From: Didymella arachidicola | Lineage: Eukaryota > Ascomycota > Dothideomycetes > Pleosporales > Didymellaceae | Direction of reading: 5' to 3' | DNA length: 64,000 nucleotides | NCBI GenBank assembly: GCA_016630955.3 | Contig: CM050002.1 | Coordinates: forward strand, 1,104,770-1,168,769 | Shown here: positions 1-11,789 of the stretch, one piece after another | How the letters are laid out: the number at the start of each line of letters is the position of its first letter | Position numbering within the stretch: position 1 is the stretch's first letter | The notes under the pieces: model-generated | The model's input: only the letters and a program-made list of their open reading frames with translations | Told to the model about the DNA's origin: nothing | Databases searched by the model: none | Position numbers and translations under genes: made by a program

Positions 1-1
1 T

Positions 2-526
2 CGCACGATGTTGCAGCAGGTGCGGCGCGAGCGACAGAAACTTGAGGAGCGGCTGGTGCTGGAGGACCAGGAGGTCAGGGCGCTGAGGGATGGAAGTGAG
101 GAGCGTACGGGCAAACATAGAGTGTTTGTCGAGAATGAGGAGGAACAGGAGGAGTTTGATGCGGATAGGTGGTTTGGGGAGGGGAGGGCGATGCCGACGG
201 CGAGCCGGCCGGAGGTGCCTGCTGAGTGGGAGGATGACGACGACGACGAGGACGAAGAGGAGGAGAACAGGCCGCAGAAGAAGACGCTGTCGGCGAAGAA
301 GCTGAAGGAGCAAGAAGAAAAGGCCAAGCGCATGAAGAAATTCGACAAGACACGGTCACGCGCGCAGTCAAGAACAGCGTTCCGTCTGCAGATGGTCAAG
401 AAGAAGGAGCGCGAGCTCGTCGCAGCAGAAGAGGAACTTGAGAAGCAGCGGGCGAAGATGAACAACAGCGTCGGCGGCGTTAACAAGAACGGCGTCAAGT
501 TTAAGATCAGGGAGCGCAAGCGCTGA
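2..526 (+). CDS. C-terminal part of an acidic/basic coiled-coil protein, partial at window edge
   Basis: The frame is open from the window edge and ends at a stop at 524-526; the first Met is at 8, but the true start is probably outside the window. The visible ~172 residues are highly charged: a Glu-rich helix, an acidic run of Asp/Glu around residues 75-88, then a Lys/Arg/Glu-rich helix that looks like a coiled coil, and a basic tail. This composition is common in nucleolar and ribosome-biogenesis proteins, but I do not recognise the family and assign no function. The next gene downstream is convergent on the minus strand, leaving only 38 bp between stops. No intron is seen in this part. Confidence 0.65.
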   Translation, partial: RTMLQQVRRERQKLEERLVLEDQEVRALRDGSEERTGKHRVFVENEEEQEEFDADRWFGEGRAMPTASRPEVPAEWEDDDDDEDEEEENRPQKKTLSAKKLKEQEEKAKRMKKFDKTRSRAQSRTAFRLQMVKKKERELVAAEEELEKQRAKMNNSVGGVNKNGVKFKIRERKR

Positions 527-564
527 GCCCAGATCCATGGCATTCGAATAGAGCAATGATACCC

Positions 565-1353
565 CTACAATCGCGCCGGCATCCTCATTGCGCCATCCAG
601 TCTCAACACCGTTCCATTCAGCATCTGATTCCCCACCGCCTCCACCACCAGCCTCGCAAATTCCTCCGGCTCGCCCGCCCGCTTGGGAAACTCCATGCTG
701 CTCTCTAAGCTCTTCTTGACCTTGGCACTCATCATCTTCGTCATGGCGCTGTCAAACATACTCGGCGCGATCGTCACAGCGCGGATGCCGTACTTGCTCA
801 GATCCCTTGCCAGCGGGAGCGTTAGACTTGCAACCGCACCCTTGGACGCCGCATACGCAACCTGGCCCATCTGGCCATCAAACGCTGCGCTGGACGCAAT
901 CATGATGATGACGCCGCGCTCGCCGTCAGCACCATCAGGCGTGTTGAGTGTCATGTGAGGTAGTGCCTGGCGGATGAGATCGAGGGTGCCGCGCAGGTTG
1001 ATATTGAGCACAAAATCTATGCTCTCGATGCTCAGCGGCTCGTTCTTCTTGTCGATGATCAGGCCCGGCAGGCCGACGCCTGCGCCAGCTATCACGCCTC
1101 CCAGCGGGGCTTTTGTCGACTCGATCCAGGACACGGTGCCACTGATTGCCGAGGCGATGGCGGAGGTCGAGGACACGTCGGTTTCGAAGAACTTGGCTCG
1201 TGAGCCCAGCGAGGATACGACTTTGGAGCCGTTGTCGCTATTGAGGTCGAGAAGTGAGACGTAGCCGCCCAGTGCGTGCAGGGCGCGCGCAGTTGCGAGA
1301 CCGAGGCCAGACACGCCGCCGCTGATGATGAATGTGCGGCCTTCGACTTTCAT
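565..1353 (-). CDS. Short-chain dehydrogenase/reductase, HSD10 / 3-hydroxyacyl-CoA dehydrogenase type 2-like
   Basis: An intact 262-aa single-exon SDR. The N-terminal nucleotide-binding glycine motif GGVSGLG is at residues 12-18, and Asp36 at the end of the second strand favours NAD(H) over NADP(H). The catalytic set is visible: the Ser154/Ser155 region, Tyr167 and Lys171 in the YAASK motif. The long middle part (PGLIIDKKNEPLSIESI) and the C-terminal LNGTVLRLDGA resemble mitochondrial HSD17B10-type enzymes, which oxidise 3-hydroxyacyl-CoA or hydroxysteroids. Length matches the classical SDR size of about 250-260 residues. It is divergently placed from the CMC1-like gene across about 520 bp. 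Substrate is not determinable from sequence alone. Confidence 0.85.
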   Translation of the reverse strand: MKVEGRTFIISGGVSGLGLATARALHALGGYVSLLDLNSDNGSKVVSSLGSRAKFFETDVSSTSAIASAISGTVSWIESTKAPLGGVIAGAGVGLPGLIIDKKNEPLSIESIDFVLNINLRGTLDLIRQALPHMTLNTPDGADGERGVIIMIASSAAFDGQMGQVAYAASKGAVASLTLPLARDLSKYGIRAVTIAPSMFDSAMTKMMSAKVKKSLESSMEFPKRAGEPEEFARLVVEAVGNQMLNGTVLRLDGAMRMPARL

Positions 1354-1875
1354 CTTGAAGTGCTGTGAGGTGAGGGTAGTTTATTTCGAACGAGAGGTGA
1401 AATGATATCGATGAACAATGCCTCAAGAAGTACAAAATCAGCCTTTGTGACGTAGACTTCTAGCACGCTCGATTTTTCTTCGTCGTAATCCTCAAAGAAA
1501 TTTGGTGGCGGGTAAGGAAACGAGAACGAGGGAGAAGTCAGAAGCATGTGGTTCCCCAATATGACAGCCTCGGCCCACGCATCATCGGCGTTTACGTCCC
1601 AAGCCTCCGACGTCGACTGTAGATCCCTGTCAAATCGTCCCAAATCTCGAACCACCGAGCTCCGCATCGCAGCACCGCAGCATCACCATCCACGATTGCA
1701 GCGTTACAGCGTCGACATCCACACTCGCTTCCAACCAACCTCGATCTGCTCTACCTGTCGACTCCTGACTCAGCAATTGGTAAGCAACGAAACGAAGCAT
1801 AGCGCCGTAAGGGCTCTACAGGCATCGAATCATCCAGCCTACGGCGGGCTTGCTACGGAATCGCGTCCAGCAGAT
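1354..1875. promoter_or_regulatory. Divergent intergenic region between SDR and CMC1-like gene
   Basis: This 522-bp stretch separates two divergently transcribed genes and should hold both promoters. An open frame runs through its right part in phase with the CMC1 coding sequence from 1546. The predicted residues there are Ser/Thr/His-rich and unlike a Cmc1 N-terminus, so I treat them as 5' UTR. No other gene was seen. Confidence 0.45.
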
Positions 1876-2453
1876 ATGAACGGCACACCAGGCGCTTCGA
1901 TGCCGCCGGCGGCGGGGCCAGGCAACGCAGACAGCTACATCATCGGCAAGAACACACGGCCGGCGAACCCAACGCCGCTCTCTGCGCCGCAGGAGCAGCA
2001 AGTGCGGGACCTTTACTACAAGAACGTGCGTGCAAAGTGCGCTGAGGAGATTGAAGGTATTCCCACTCCACCCCAACTCTCCATTCCAACCCCTAATTCC
2101 ATCCAGCATTCGCATCCTGCGCCCTCGGCCGCACGCTCACCATGATCTACGCCTGCCGCGCCCCGCGCCTCGCAATGAACGCCTGCATGCTGCAGTACCA
2201 GAACCAGGACGAGCTCGACAAGGCGCGCAGTGAGTGGTTCGAGCTCGCAGAGGAGCGCAGAGCCGCGCGCCTGGCGCACAAGCGGAAGCTCGAGGAGGCG
2301 CGCGGGAAGCACAAGGAGTGGTGGAATCTGGACGATACTGGGCGGTTGATGGGGAAGAGGGCCGAGGAGGGTGGGGAGGGCGCAATAAGAAGAGAGGAGA
2401 ATAAGGTGGATTCGAGTGGTGTGAGGAGAGGTGGGGTGTGGGGCGGGACATGA
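1876..2453 (+). CDS. cmc1: Twin-CX9C (CHCH) cytochrome c oxidase assembly protein, Cmc1-like
   Basis: Two exons, 1876-2056 and 2107-2453, separated by a 50-nt GT-AG intron (2057-2106), give a 175-aa protein. Splicing creates an exact twin CX9C pattern: Cys-x9-Cys, eleven residues, then Cys-x9-Cys. This is the disulfide hairpin of CHCH proteins imported by Mia40 into the mitochondrial intermembrane space. The spacing and surrounding residues (ALGRTLTMIYAC, NACMLQYQNQDELDKA) match the Cmc1 family, which helps copper delivery and Cox1 assembly in complex IV. The C-terminus is charged and then low-complexity Gly/Arg. The start was chosen at 1876 because Cmc1 proteins have short N-termini; an upstream in-frame Met at 1546 exists. 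Confidence 0.85.
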
Positions 2454-4213
2454 GTGTTATGGATGGCGTGTTGGGAATATCCTACAGCAGTGGAGGCCGA
2501 CGGTGGACAAGCCTGATTCTTGGATACACTAGGGGAAGGCTATTGGTGTGCAACGGCAGATCAGGTCTGTAGACGTAAGTTGAGACCTGCAGACATTGCA
2601 TTGAAGGCGTTCTGGACCATGCAAGATCGGCATGTATGTATCGATACTGGAGGCAATTGTACAATATGATGAAAAGGGGGGCGTGCTTCATTGAGAGATC
2701 AGCAACACAGCATTAGCGGATATTTTGACGATATATAAAGAAGAATGTGAGCACTCCAAGCACGAGCTTCGTCCTTGCGAGTGTCAGCGACTCCCCAACC
2801 TGCTCTAGCTCACATTCACACAACGATACAATTATGTCGAGTGCCTTATTTCTTGAAAGCCCTGGTGAACTAACCTCGCGTATCAGACCGACAAAACCCA
2901 GCCACCCCAAACCCCAGGAGGAAAGCAAAAACCCTGGAGGGCAAAGAGACACATCTTGAAGCGTGGTAGCTAAAAAAAAAAAAGCGCTGCAAGATGCCTA
3001 CGAAGTAGTAGAACGTTTGACTAGAGTAAGTCGCAAATACACAAATGCCTCGGAGCCAACCCTTCCTACCTTCCAACCCTTCACCCGAGCGAGCAATTGA
3101 CAAAGAGACAGTACCACCACACTGCCAACCATCTTCTCTCCCTATCAACTGCTTCACAGCTCGACATGCCGCCAGAATTCGCCTGCAATTTTCCGCTTTA
3201 CTTACGCACCCGCCCTGGCCAATAGTCTCCGCCTTGTTAATGTGATGAAGAGAAAACAGCAAACCCCCCACTGTCTTTCCATTCACCCATCTCTAACCCC
3301 TACCCATATCACTTATTCCGCGCTACCGACCGCCCTCCCCCTCCCCCTCCTCATCCCGACCCTCGGTCCACCCTCCAGAACCCAACAAGCTCCCCGCGCT
3401 CATCTCAACACCCGCTCCCAGGACTCACAACACAACCCGACCTTCCCAGCATCTACCCCACCGCGCAACACTCCAGTCCAACCCCACACTTCTCTGCTGT
3501 ATCCACGCAGCGCAGTCCTGCGTATCCCCCATCCAAGCATCACGCACTCCACACGTGCCAGTTTTGTATAGTATCCGCCACATCTTATCGTACCCGCCAC
3601 TTCGCCACGGCGGCGTCCCCTTGCTTTCCTAGCCATCCGCGTTTCGTGCCCGTCCTTGCCGTCTCCCTGCACCGCGCAGGTACAAACAGACGGATGATGG
3701 ATGCAAGCAGCTCGAGGGAAAAGTTGAGGAGGTGGAATGGGGTGGTGTTGGCAGAACAGAGAAAAAAGAACAGGGGTGTGCTGGGTGCAGAATACGAAAC
3801 GGAGGAGGATAGGGTGGGTGGGAGACGGACGATTGGACTAGGGTAGACGATGGAAGATGGAGGGGAGTTGGGTGGTGGGAGTTTTGGGGGTTGAGTGGGT
3901 GGGGATGATGGGATGCGGTGCGCGGGTGGATCCGCGAGAGGAGGCTGGATGGTGCGAGGACTGCTGGGTGAGTGAGTGTGTTTTCGGTTTGTGGGAGGGA
4001 GATGCGGGGCGTGGTCGTGCCGGCTTTTTGGTCGGGTAGTGAGTGGGTTAAAGATGAAGAGTTTGTGGGAGTCGGTCGGCTGATGTGGAGTGTGTCGTGT
4101 ATTGAGGATACGACTTTTTAGCCCAGCACAGTCCTGATTCGAATGGTATCCCCCTTTTCCCAAACGCCATAAAATGCCCCTCCTCATCCCATCTCGCTCT
4201 ACCGCACCTTTCC
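2454..4213. other. 1.76-kb intergenic stretch without a recognisable gene
   Basis: I see no conserved coding sequence on either strand. The stretch shows strong strand asymmetry: about 3260-3570 is C/T-rich on the plus strand and about 3710-4030 is G/A-rich. A short poly-A lies near 2970. The many short open frames here are composition-driven. It may contain long UTRs of the flanking genes or a noncoding transcript. Confidence 0.5.
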
Positions 4214-4963
4214 TCACCCCATAACCTCCCTAAACTCATCCTCATCAACCTCCTCCATCCCCCCCATCTCCGCATCATCATCCCCCCCAAACCCTTCCGC
4301 GCCCCCAACCGGCCCCCCATCCCCCATACTCTCATCCCCATCCTCCTCATCCCCAACAACCTCATCCACCTCCCACCCCTCCTTTACCCCCCACCCCACA
4401 CCCGTAAAACAGTACCTCTCGGGGGGCAACCTGACCCCAAACTCCCTCTCCACGCGCGGCAGCGCAACGCGATTCCGCTCACTCGCCATCTCCGCCAGAA
4501 ACTCCTTACTCAGCCCCCCGGACACCGCGGCGCGGGACTGCACGCTGGTCCGTAGCGCGTTGAGGCTGATGCCCTCGTCGGCTGTGGCGTCGCGTTTTTT
4601 CTTCTCCGAGTGTGGGAGCGAGGATGGGACGGGGGGCTCGTAGGCGAGTGCGTCGGACAGGATCGAGGATGTGTAGCGGTATGTGTAGTCGAGGAGTTGC
4701 AGCGGGACGCGCTCGGTGTAGGCGTGCACGCCCATGTTGGCCAGCAGGAGGTGGATCAACCGGGCGTCGCGGGGGCGTTTTGTGGTTCCCGTGTCGAGGA
4801 GGGAGGTTGGTGGGTAGGCGGTGGAGAGGGTTGTGGGTGTTGTTGTGGGGTGGGCGGCGCTTTGGGGTTGCGAGTGGGAGGCTGGCGGGGAGTTTGTGTG
4901 CGCGGCGCTGGCGGTTGCGGGGGGTGTGGAGATGCCGTTTGTGTCTGGGGCTGGTGATGCCAT
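4214..4963 (-). CDS. taf9: TFIID/SAGA subunit TAF9 (histone-fold TBP-associated factor)
   Basis: Intact 249-aa protein. After a Pro/Thr/Ser-rich N-terminus of about 60 residues comes the TAF9 histone fold, starting at KRPRDARLIHLLLANMG and running through the ERVPLQLLDYTYRYTSSIL helix. A second conserved TAF9 segment follows at LPPERYCFTG(V/I)GW. The C-terminus is very acidic, ending in Asp/Glu/Gly/Met repeats. TAF9 pairs with TAF6 through the histone fold in both TFIID and the SAGA coactivator in the nucleus. The start at 4963 (MASPAP) was preferred over an upstream in-frame Met at 5107, because the 48 extra residues are not family-like. No intron is needed. Confidence 0.9.
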   Translation of the reverse strand: MASPAPDTNGISTPPATASAAHTNSPPASHSQPQSAAHPTTTPTTLSTAYPPTSLLDTGTTKRPRDARLIHLLLANMGVHAYTERVPLQLLDYTYRYTSSILSDALAYEPPVPSSLPHSEKKKRDATADEGISLNALRTSVQSRAAVSGGLSKEFLAEMASERNRVALPRVEREFGVRLPPERYCFTGVGWGVKEGWEVDEVVGDEEDGDESMGDGGPVGGAEGFGGDDDAEMGGMEEVDEDEFREVMG

Positions 4964-5267
4964 GGTGGGTGGTTGTGTGGTTGGGAGGGTGGTGGAGTGT
5001 GAGGTGAGGTCGCGTTTGTGTTGCGCTACCAAGTACACTAGGCAGAGCCGCAGCCAAGATCTGGGGTGAGAGCGCCACCAAACGGTCCGCTCCTCTTCAC
5101 TGGTCAACTTTCAGCTTCAGCCTCAATCAGGCTCGTCTCTAGAATTAAATACGTACACACAACACATCAGCATCAAGTTTATAGCACTACACTTCCAGGT
5201 GCAAGAGAAACCCCTTGCTTACAAGAGGACTTTATTATTATTAGAAAAAAAAAAAAAAAAAAACAGA

Positions 5268-8200
5268 CTACACATGCACCCCAAGACCCTCCGCACCCTC
5301 ATCATGATGCTCCTCGTCGCCCGTGGCCTCGCTCGCAATACTCTCATGCAGGCTAGGCGTCTTATCCTTGCGGCCTATGCGCTTGATGCTGCCCCAGCCC
5401 AGCAGACCGCCCTTGTCCTTTGGCGTGCCGATGCTGGGCGAGTTGTGGGTACTGATGCTCTCTGTGCTTCTACCCAGGCCGAAGAAGCCGGTGGCGTCCT
5501 CGTCCGCCTCGTCGGGGGTGCTGGGCACGTCGCCCTTTTTGGCGAACAGCGGGTTTTTCTTGCCAAAGGAGAGGAATTGCGATGTGCTGCCTTTGCGTGT
5601 GAGCTTCTGCATGAAGGATTCCTTGCCGATGGAGCCCGTCTGGTCTGATGTAGCCTGGGAGACGCTGCGCTCGAGGGATTCGCGGGGTGAGGCTTCGGAC
5701 GCGTCGGCTGTGGAGACGATCGAGGGCGTATCGCGGCTTGGACGGTGGAAGGCTTCGTGTGGGGAAGTTGGGTGACTGCCGTCTGCCGAGGGCTCGAAAG
5801 CGACTTGCTTGTCTTTCTCCTTGCCCTTTGACTTTTCGGCACGCTTCTCCTTCCTTTCGGCCTTCTCGGCCCTCTTGGCTTCCTTTTCTGCTGCACGCTT
5901 CGCCTTCTCCTCCTCTGACTTCTTGCCGAGCCCGAGGGTGGAGAGGGTAAAGGTCGCAGCTGCGGGGTTGAGTCCGGTGGGCGGCGTTCCTGGTATGGGT
6001 GGGATGTCCCGAGGAGGAGGCATGTGCGACGCAGACGACTGCGGCCGTGTGCCGATCGGCGCTTGCATGGGCGAGCGAACGTTGGAGGGAAAGTCTAAGA
6101 TGTCGTCGTGCATGGAGTCGTCGTTCATGACCAGGTTCGTAGTGGAGCCGTGCTGCACAGAAGGGCGGCGCGATGGCATTCTTGACCACGATGACGTGTT
6201 GGTGTTGTTCACGCTCCAGTCTACTCCCAGCGGACTGCTTCTGGCGCCAAAGGCATCGATGCCCCAGCCGAACCGTGTCTGACTTTCGGTAGAGGGGCGA
6301 GGCAGAGCCATGCCCTCCCCAGACTTGGTGGAGCCTTGACGAGGCGAAGCCGGGCGCGGTTCCTGACCTAGCACCGTGTTCAGCCAAGGGTCGTTTTTTG
6401 TACCGAACATGTTGAAGGTGCGTTTGCGCGTTGCCACAAGAGCTTTGGGACTACTCGACGACTCGACAGGCTCCGTCTTGGTCCTGATAAACGAGTCGTA
6501 CCAAGAACCCTCCGTGCTACCACGGCGTCGCGAGGAGCCCACAGGATCGAGGCCGAATTCTTGTCGAGGCAGAGATTGGCTTTGAGACGATTTCAGAGAA
6601 CCCAGCGCAGGGCCTTGGCCTGAGATTGTCTTGCCTCGCTGTCTGTTCAACCCAAACAATCCGCCGAATCTGCTCTGCGAATTCATGAATGAGCTCGAGG
6701 ACGACTGGATGGAGCGCTTGTCGGGATCGATGTTGTCTGGATTGGGGAAGAATTGAAGCTGGCCGCTTTCGCGTGGACTTGCGAAGACGCTGGGCGATGG
6801 GCTCTCCGGTGGTGAGACGGGCGTGTGCTGCTCGTGGGATGGGTTGACGTGGCCCAGAGCTCCAAGACCAGGGAGGACATTGCGCATATTCGGCGAGGGT
6901 TCCAAAGAAGAGAGCCTGGACGGGCCAATCAGGTCATCGTCTTCGTTGTCCGTGAGACCCAAGTCGTCGCCAAACAAGCCAGCGGGGAGCAGAGCGCCGG
7001 CAGTCGGGCTCATTGGAGCTCCACCGGTCAGCGACTCGAGATCTGCTTGAGACATCTGTGAGAGGGAAGGTGTGTGTCCGTGGCCGCGCGGTGGTAGCGC
7101 CATGCCGTTGACGGGGTTGAAGTAGGGAGTGATGGATGCGAATGGAGGCGAGGACGTTGCGGCCATGCTGTTGAAGGGTGCCGAGGAGGTCTGCACAAAG
7201 CCACCAGGAGCGCTGAGCATGCCTTCACGCATGCTGAGAGGACGCTGGCGCTGGCTGTTCCTCCTGACTGGACCGACTCGTGGCACGCCTGGGTCCTCGT
7301 AGAGCTGTGGCTGACTCAAGCGGCGCTGCTGCATGTACTGCAGCCGGCTCGTGGCTTCTTGGTTGGCGCGGTCTGCCTCGGTGAACAGCTGCCATGCTTG
7401 CGCATAGTGCTGCTGCAGCAGTCCCAGGGTCATCTTCCAGCGGTTGTCCTCTTCGCGCTCGGCACTGTCGGTGCCATCTGGGGCCTCGCCACCCTCCTGG
7501 CCGTCTTCCAGCTGCTTCCTCTCCTCTTCGAGCGCCTTGATCTGGATTCCCTTTTCGCGAATGGCGTCCTCGAGCACCTTGTTGGTCTGGATCTCCTCCT
7601 CGTACTTGTCCTTGACCTCCTGGATGCGCTTCTTCGATGCCTCCTTGTACTCCTCCTGCTCTTGCTTCATGTTCTCGGCGGTCTCGCGGAGCTCGACCGA
7701 TTCGCGGGTCCACTTGGCGATGTCGTCCTTCATCTTCCTGCGCTCGGCCTCTTTCTGGCGGAAGACGCGCTCCTGGTTGGTGCGACGAGTCTGGGCAGCT
7801 GCGCTCTGGCGTTCCAGGGTGGCGACTTCTTTGCGCAGGTCGCGGCTGGCGTCCTCCTTTTCCTTCAGCGCGGCCTTTTTCTCGTCGCGCTTGTCGATGA
7901 GGACGGCCTTCTGCGTGGCAAAGTCGTGGTCCTCGTCCTGGATCTGCCGCTCCATGTCGTCGAGCTCGCGGCGCAGGGCGTCGAGCTTCTCCGTCAGGGC
8001 GCGGATGGAGTCGTGGGAGTCGGCGGCCTCGCGTGCGTCGTCTGCCGTCTGCGAGGCGGGCGAGCCGCGGCGGCCGATGCCAGGCCTCACGCGGGCGGTG
8101 CTGTTGCTGTGCTCGCGGGCCATGGGCGGGGCGACAAAGGGCGTGGCCACGTCGGCGAGGGTCTTGTTCGGGCGCACGACGGGGGCCGGGTTGGAGCCGT

Positions 8201-8771
8201 CATGGTCGTTGGCGGGGTGGGCGGCGGGCGGGGTGGGCGCGTAGTGCTGGTCCGAGTCGGCGGGCAGGGTGCGCAGGCGGATGGGGACGCTCGGGGCCTG
8301 GAAGTTGGAGGCGTTGAAGGTGACGACGCGGATGGTGTAGTGGCAGCCGGGCTGCAGGTGCTCGATGGTGGCCGACGTGTCGTGCGGGGCGACGTGGCCG
8401 ACGTCGATGCCGTTGATGCGGATGACATACTTGAGCACCGAGGCGCGCTCGGGCGACTTCCAGTGCAGCAGCACGCCGTCGGCCTTGATGCCCGCGAGCG
8501 AGACGAGGGGCGCGACGGGGACTTCGAGGCCGAGCACCTGCACGAGCGTGTCGACGGGCTGCGAGAGGACCTGGTACGCGCGGAAGGCGACCCTGCGCAG
8601 TCAGCATGGCATCTCGAGACTCGAGGGCGTGCAGCGTCTGCCTCACCAGAACAGGGCGAGCACGATGCAGGCGGTGCGCAGCCAGCCCGACGACGCGAAC
8701 AGCAGCGTCTCCATGTCGTAGCGGGCGACGTCGGGCGGCCAGTACAGCGACGTGGCGGGGTCGGAGAACAT
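5268..8771 (-). CDS. Membrane-anchored fibronectin type III / coiled-coil protein
   Basis: Two exons, 8771-8647 and 8592-5268, joined across a 54-nt GT-AG intron (8593-8646) give 1149 aa. Exon 1 supplies the true Met and a hydrophobic segment (about residues 22-45) that looks like a signal anchor. It is followed by one fibronectin type III domain at about residues 58-155, with a typical WKSPE...Y.IRING start and a TIRVVTFNA strand. Next comes a long Glu/Lys/Gln-rich coiled coil (about 215-400), then roughly 600 residues of Ser/Pro-rich low complexity, a Lys/Arg/Glu helix near 950-1000, and an acidic tail. Similar FN3 plus coiled-coil proteins are widespread in Pezizomycotina without a settled function; a membrane scaffold role is inference. 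A 16-20 nt poly-A/T tract lies just beyond the stop. Confidence 0.8.
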
Positions 8772-9617
8772 GGCGAGAGCACGACCACGGCCGTCGTCTG
8801 CGGAGTGGTTCTACAGCTGTTTCCGCGAGTGTCGTGTGTCTGCAGTGAAGGCGCGCAAAGCGGGCTGGGCTAGGCAAGCCCCAAAGCTTGGCCCAGCGAG
8901 GCTGCAGGCGTCTCCACATGCCGCTTGACACTGGCGGCTGCCGGTAGCGGGTGGCTGTTCCCAGTGCCATCACCGTGATCTGGTTCGCTCCATGGCGATG
9001 CTCGTGAATGGTGTGGATGGGCAGCGTTGAGCCTCCCTCTGCACGTGCAAGCTGTGTCGCTCAGGGAACGGTTTATCTCATTCTCAGACGCTTGGCTGCG
9101 GCGCCCGGTGGTGGGACCCGGTGGGAGAGCCGCGGTTGAGCGCAACACACATCGGTGCAGGGCTGGCGGCCAATTGCTGCTGCCTCTGTTGCCCGTGCAG
9201 CATGTGAAAGCACACCTGCACACCTTTTGCGACGCTTTTCTTTCTTCTTCGAAAGAACAAACTCGCTCGCTGAACTATCCATTTCCCTCGTGCTCACATT
9301 GCTTGCGTCCGCGTTGCTCCGGCTTCGTCTCGCACCTGACCCTCTGCTGGCGCCTCGGTCGTTGCTAGGCTAGAGCTGACCGCACTCCGTCATACTCGCA
9401 GCGCAGCACCAGCGCAGCTCCAGCTGCAGCTCCCACGCCCACGCCCACGCCCACGCCCACGCCGCCTCCTCACCAACGCCGCCTCCTCACCAACGCCGCC
9501 TGGCCGTGGTCGTGCAGAACAACCCGCACGCCGTGCATGTGAACACAGGTCCATCCCCAAGGACAGCAGCCTCCAAGGCACAGCGCCCACCTTCTCTACC
9601 CTCGTCTCTCGCCCGCC
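8772..9617. promoter_or_regulatory. Divergent promoter region between FN3 protein gene and PAH1
   Basis: An 846-bp region between two divergent starts. It holds a small minisatellite just upstream of PAH1 (separate entry) and CT-rich segments typical of fungal core promoters. No protein-coding sequence was recognised, although antisense frames extend into it. Confidence 0.5.
9432..9493. repeat. Minisatellite in the PAH1 5' region
   Basis: About five copies of the hexamer CCCACG run from 9432 to about 9463. They are followed immediately by two tandem copies of a 17-bp unit, GCCGCCTCCTCACCAAC. It lies about 125 bp upstream of the PAH1 start codon, within the likely 5' UTR or proximal promoter. 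Confidence 0.8.
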
Positions 9618-11755
9618 ATGAACTACGTGCGCTCCATCGCCGGCGGCGTGTCCAAGGGCTGGAACTCGATCAACCCCGCCACCCTCAGCGGCGCCATCGA
9701 CACAATCGTCGTCGAGCGCGAGGATGGCACCATGGCCTGCTCGCCCTTCCACGTCCGCTTTGGAAAGTACCAGATCCTGCGCCCTTCCGACAAGAAGGTC
9801 GAGTTCCGGGTCAACGGCGAGCTGCAGGACTATGCCATGAAGCTCGGCGAGGGCGGCGAGGCCTTCTTCGTCTTCGAGACGTCCGCCAGCATCCCCGCCG
9901 ACATGCAGACGTCGCCGCTGGCCTCGCCCACCGCCAGCCCCGAGCAGAAGCCCACCGACACCCCGCCCAACCAGATGCTCGACGACCCCGAGCCCCTCGA
10001 CCTCGCCAGCGTCAACAGCACCCTGCGCCGGAGAGGCCGCCTGTCCATGTCGGCCCCGCCGTCGGACGTGCAGTACAACGAGGCCGACTTCGAGCGGCCC
10101 AAGTCCGGAGACTGGTCGGGCTTCCACGTCCAGCGCTCCAACACAGACGGCCTCGTCTCCGCTGCACACGACGCCTTCCCTGGGCACGTCGACGGCGGGA
10201 AAGAACACGGGCCCCTCGAAATAAGCAGAGAGGATGCCACAAGATGGAACCGCTCCGCGCGCTCCGCCAGCCCGCCGCCAGTGTCCCAGGCTGAGGCTCT
10301 GGCACGCGCCATCAAGCTCTCCAAGAAGCTGTACTCGTCCAACATCCCCAACAAAGTCACCGACAACGGCGACCTCGAGCTGGACATGACCGGCTACAAG
10401 AGCAGCGAGCAGGACGCCCTGAGGGCCGAGGTCATTGCTAGGAACATTCTGTCCGACGAGCTGGCCGGCGACTACGATATCGGCGCGCTGATAGGAGCGG
10501 ACGAGCACGGCAACCTCTGGATCTACAGCAGCGAAGAGGCCAAGGCCGCAGCCATGCAAAAGACTGCCCAGAGCGTCTTCAACGAAGCTTCGCTCGACGC
10601 CGTCTCAGACCCCGGCTACCAGAGCGACAGCGGCATTAGTGATACCACGGGCGACTTTCCTCCTCGCAGACGCAACGACTCCGACAGTGCCCTGGGCCTC
10701 TCTGCCCCTCACTCGCCCGAGCAGCAGCAGCAGCAGCAGCAGCAGAAGAAGAAGAAGACGGAAACCCGCAACTACGCAAAGACACTGCGCCTCACATCCG
10801 ACCAGCTGAAAGCCCTCAACCTCAAACCCGGCCAGAACACAATGTCCTTTACTGTGAACCGCTCCAAGTGCGAGGCCTACATGTTCTACTGGCAGCACGA
10901 CGTGCCCATTGTCATCTCCGACATTGACGGCACCATCACCAAGTCCGATGCCCTTGGCCACGTCCTCAACATGATCGGCCGCGACTGGACCCACAAGGGA
11001 GTCGCAAAGCTGTACACGGACATTGTGAACAACGGCTACAACATCTTCTACCTGACCTCCCGCTCCGTCGGGCAAGCAGACACTACGCGCGCCTACCTCA
11101 ACGGTGTCGTCCAGGAAGACTACAAGCTGCCGCGCGGCCCCGTCATCATGAGCCCAGACCGCACCATCGCCGCGCTGCGCCGCGAAGTATACCTGCGCAA
11201 GCCCGAGGTCTTCAAGATGGCGTGTCTGCGCGACATCATGCAACTCTTCGACAAGCCGCCCGGCCAGACGCCCTTCTATGCTGGCTTTGGCAACCGCTTC
11301 ACAGACGCCCTGAGCTACCGCAGTGTCAACATACCGAGCATCCGCATCTTCACCATCAACTCGAACGCAGAGGTCAGCCTCGATGTGCTCACGCTGAACA
11401 GTTACAAGACCGGATACGCGAGCATGCGCGAGATTGTCGACCACTTTTTTCCGCCGGTGGGATTGCTCGTCCCGGCCGGCGGCGAGAATTTCACCGACTT
11501 CAACTACTGGCGCGACAGACCGCTCGAGATTGACGAGTTCACCGACTCTGAAGACAGCGACAGCGAGCAGACAGAAGAGGGCTCCTACCGCAGCGAGGAC
11601 GACGGCGAGCTCGGCGAGGACCTGGAAGCCAGCTACATGACCAACGAGAGCGTGGACGACGAGGGCGCGCTGGACGACAGCATCCTCGAGAGCGTCGAGG
11701 GCAACGACGGAGAATATCTAGGCGAGGACCTCGACCGAAGACATCTCCCCGGGCC

Positions 11756-11789
<34 letters not shown>

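Noticed and set aside
7359..8873. 504-aa plus-strand open frame antisense to the FN3/coiled-coil gene
   Set aside because: Its Leu/Val/Gly/Asp composition mirrors the GC-rich coiled-coil codons on the other strand and it has no domain. The minus-strand gene with spliced exon 1 explains the region.
9390..10559. 389-aa minus-strand open frame antisense to PAH1
   Set aside because: It mirrors the lipin N-LIP coding sequence and has no recognisable motif; the sense gene is certain.
10605..11444. 279-aa minus-strand open frame inside PAH1
   Set aside because: Shadow of the catalytic domain on the opposite strand.
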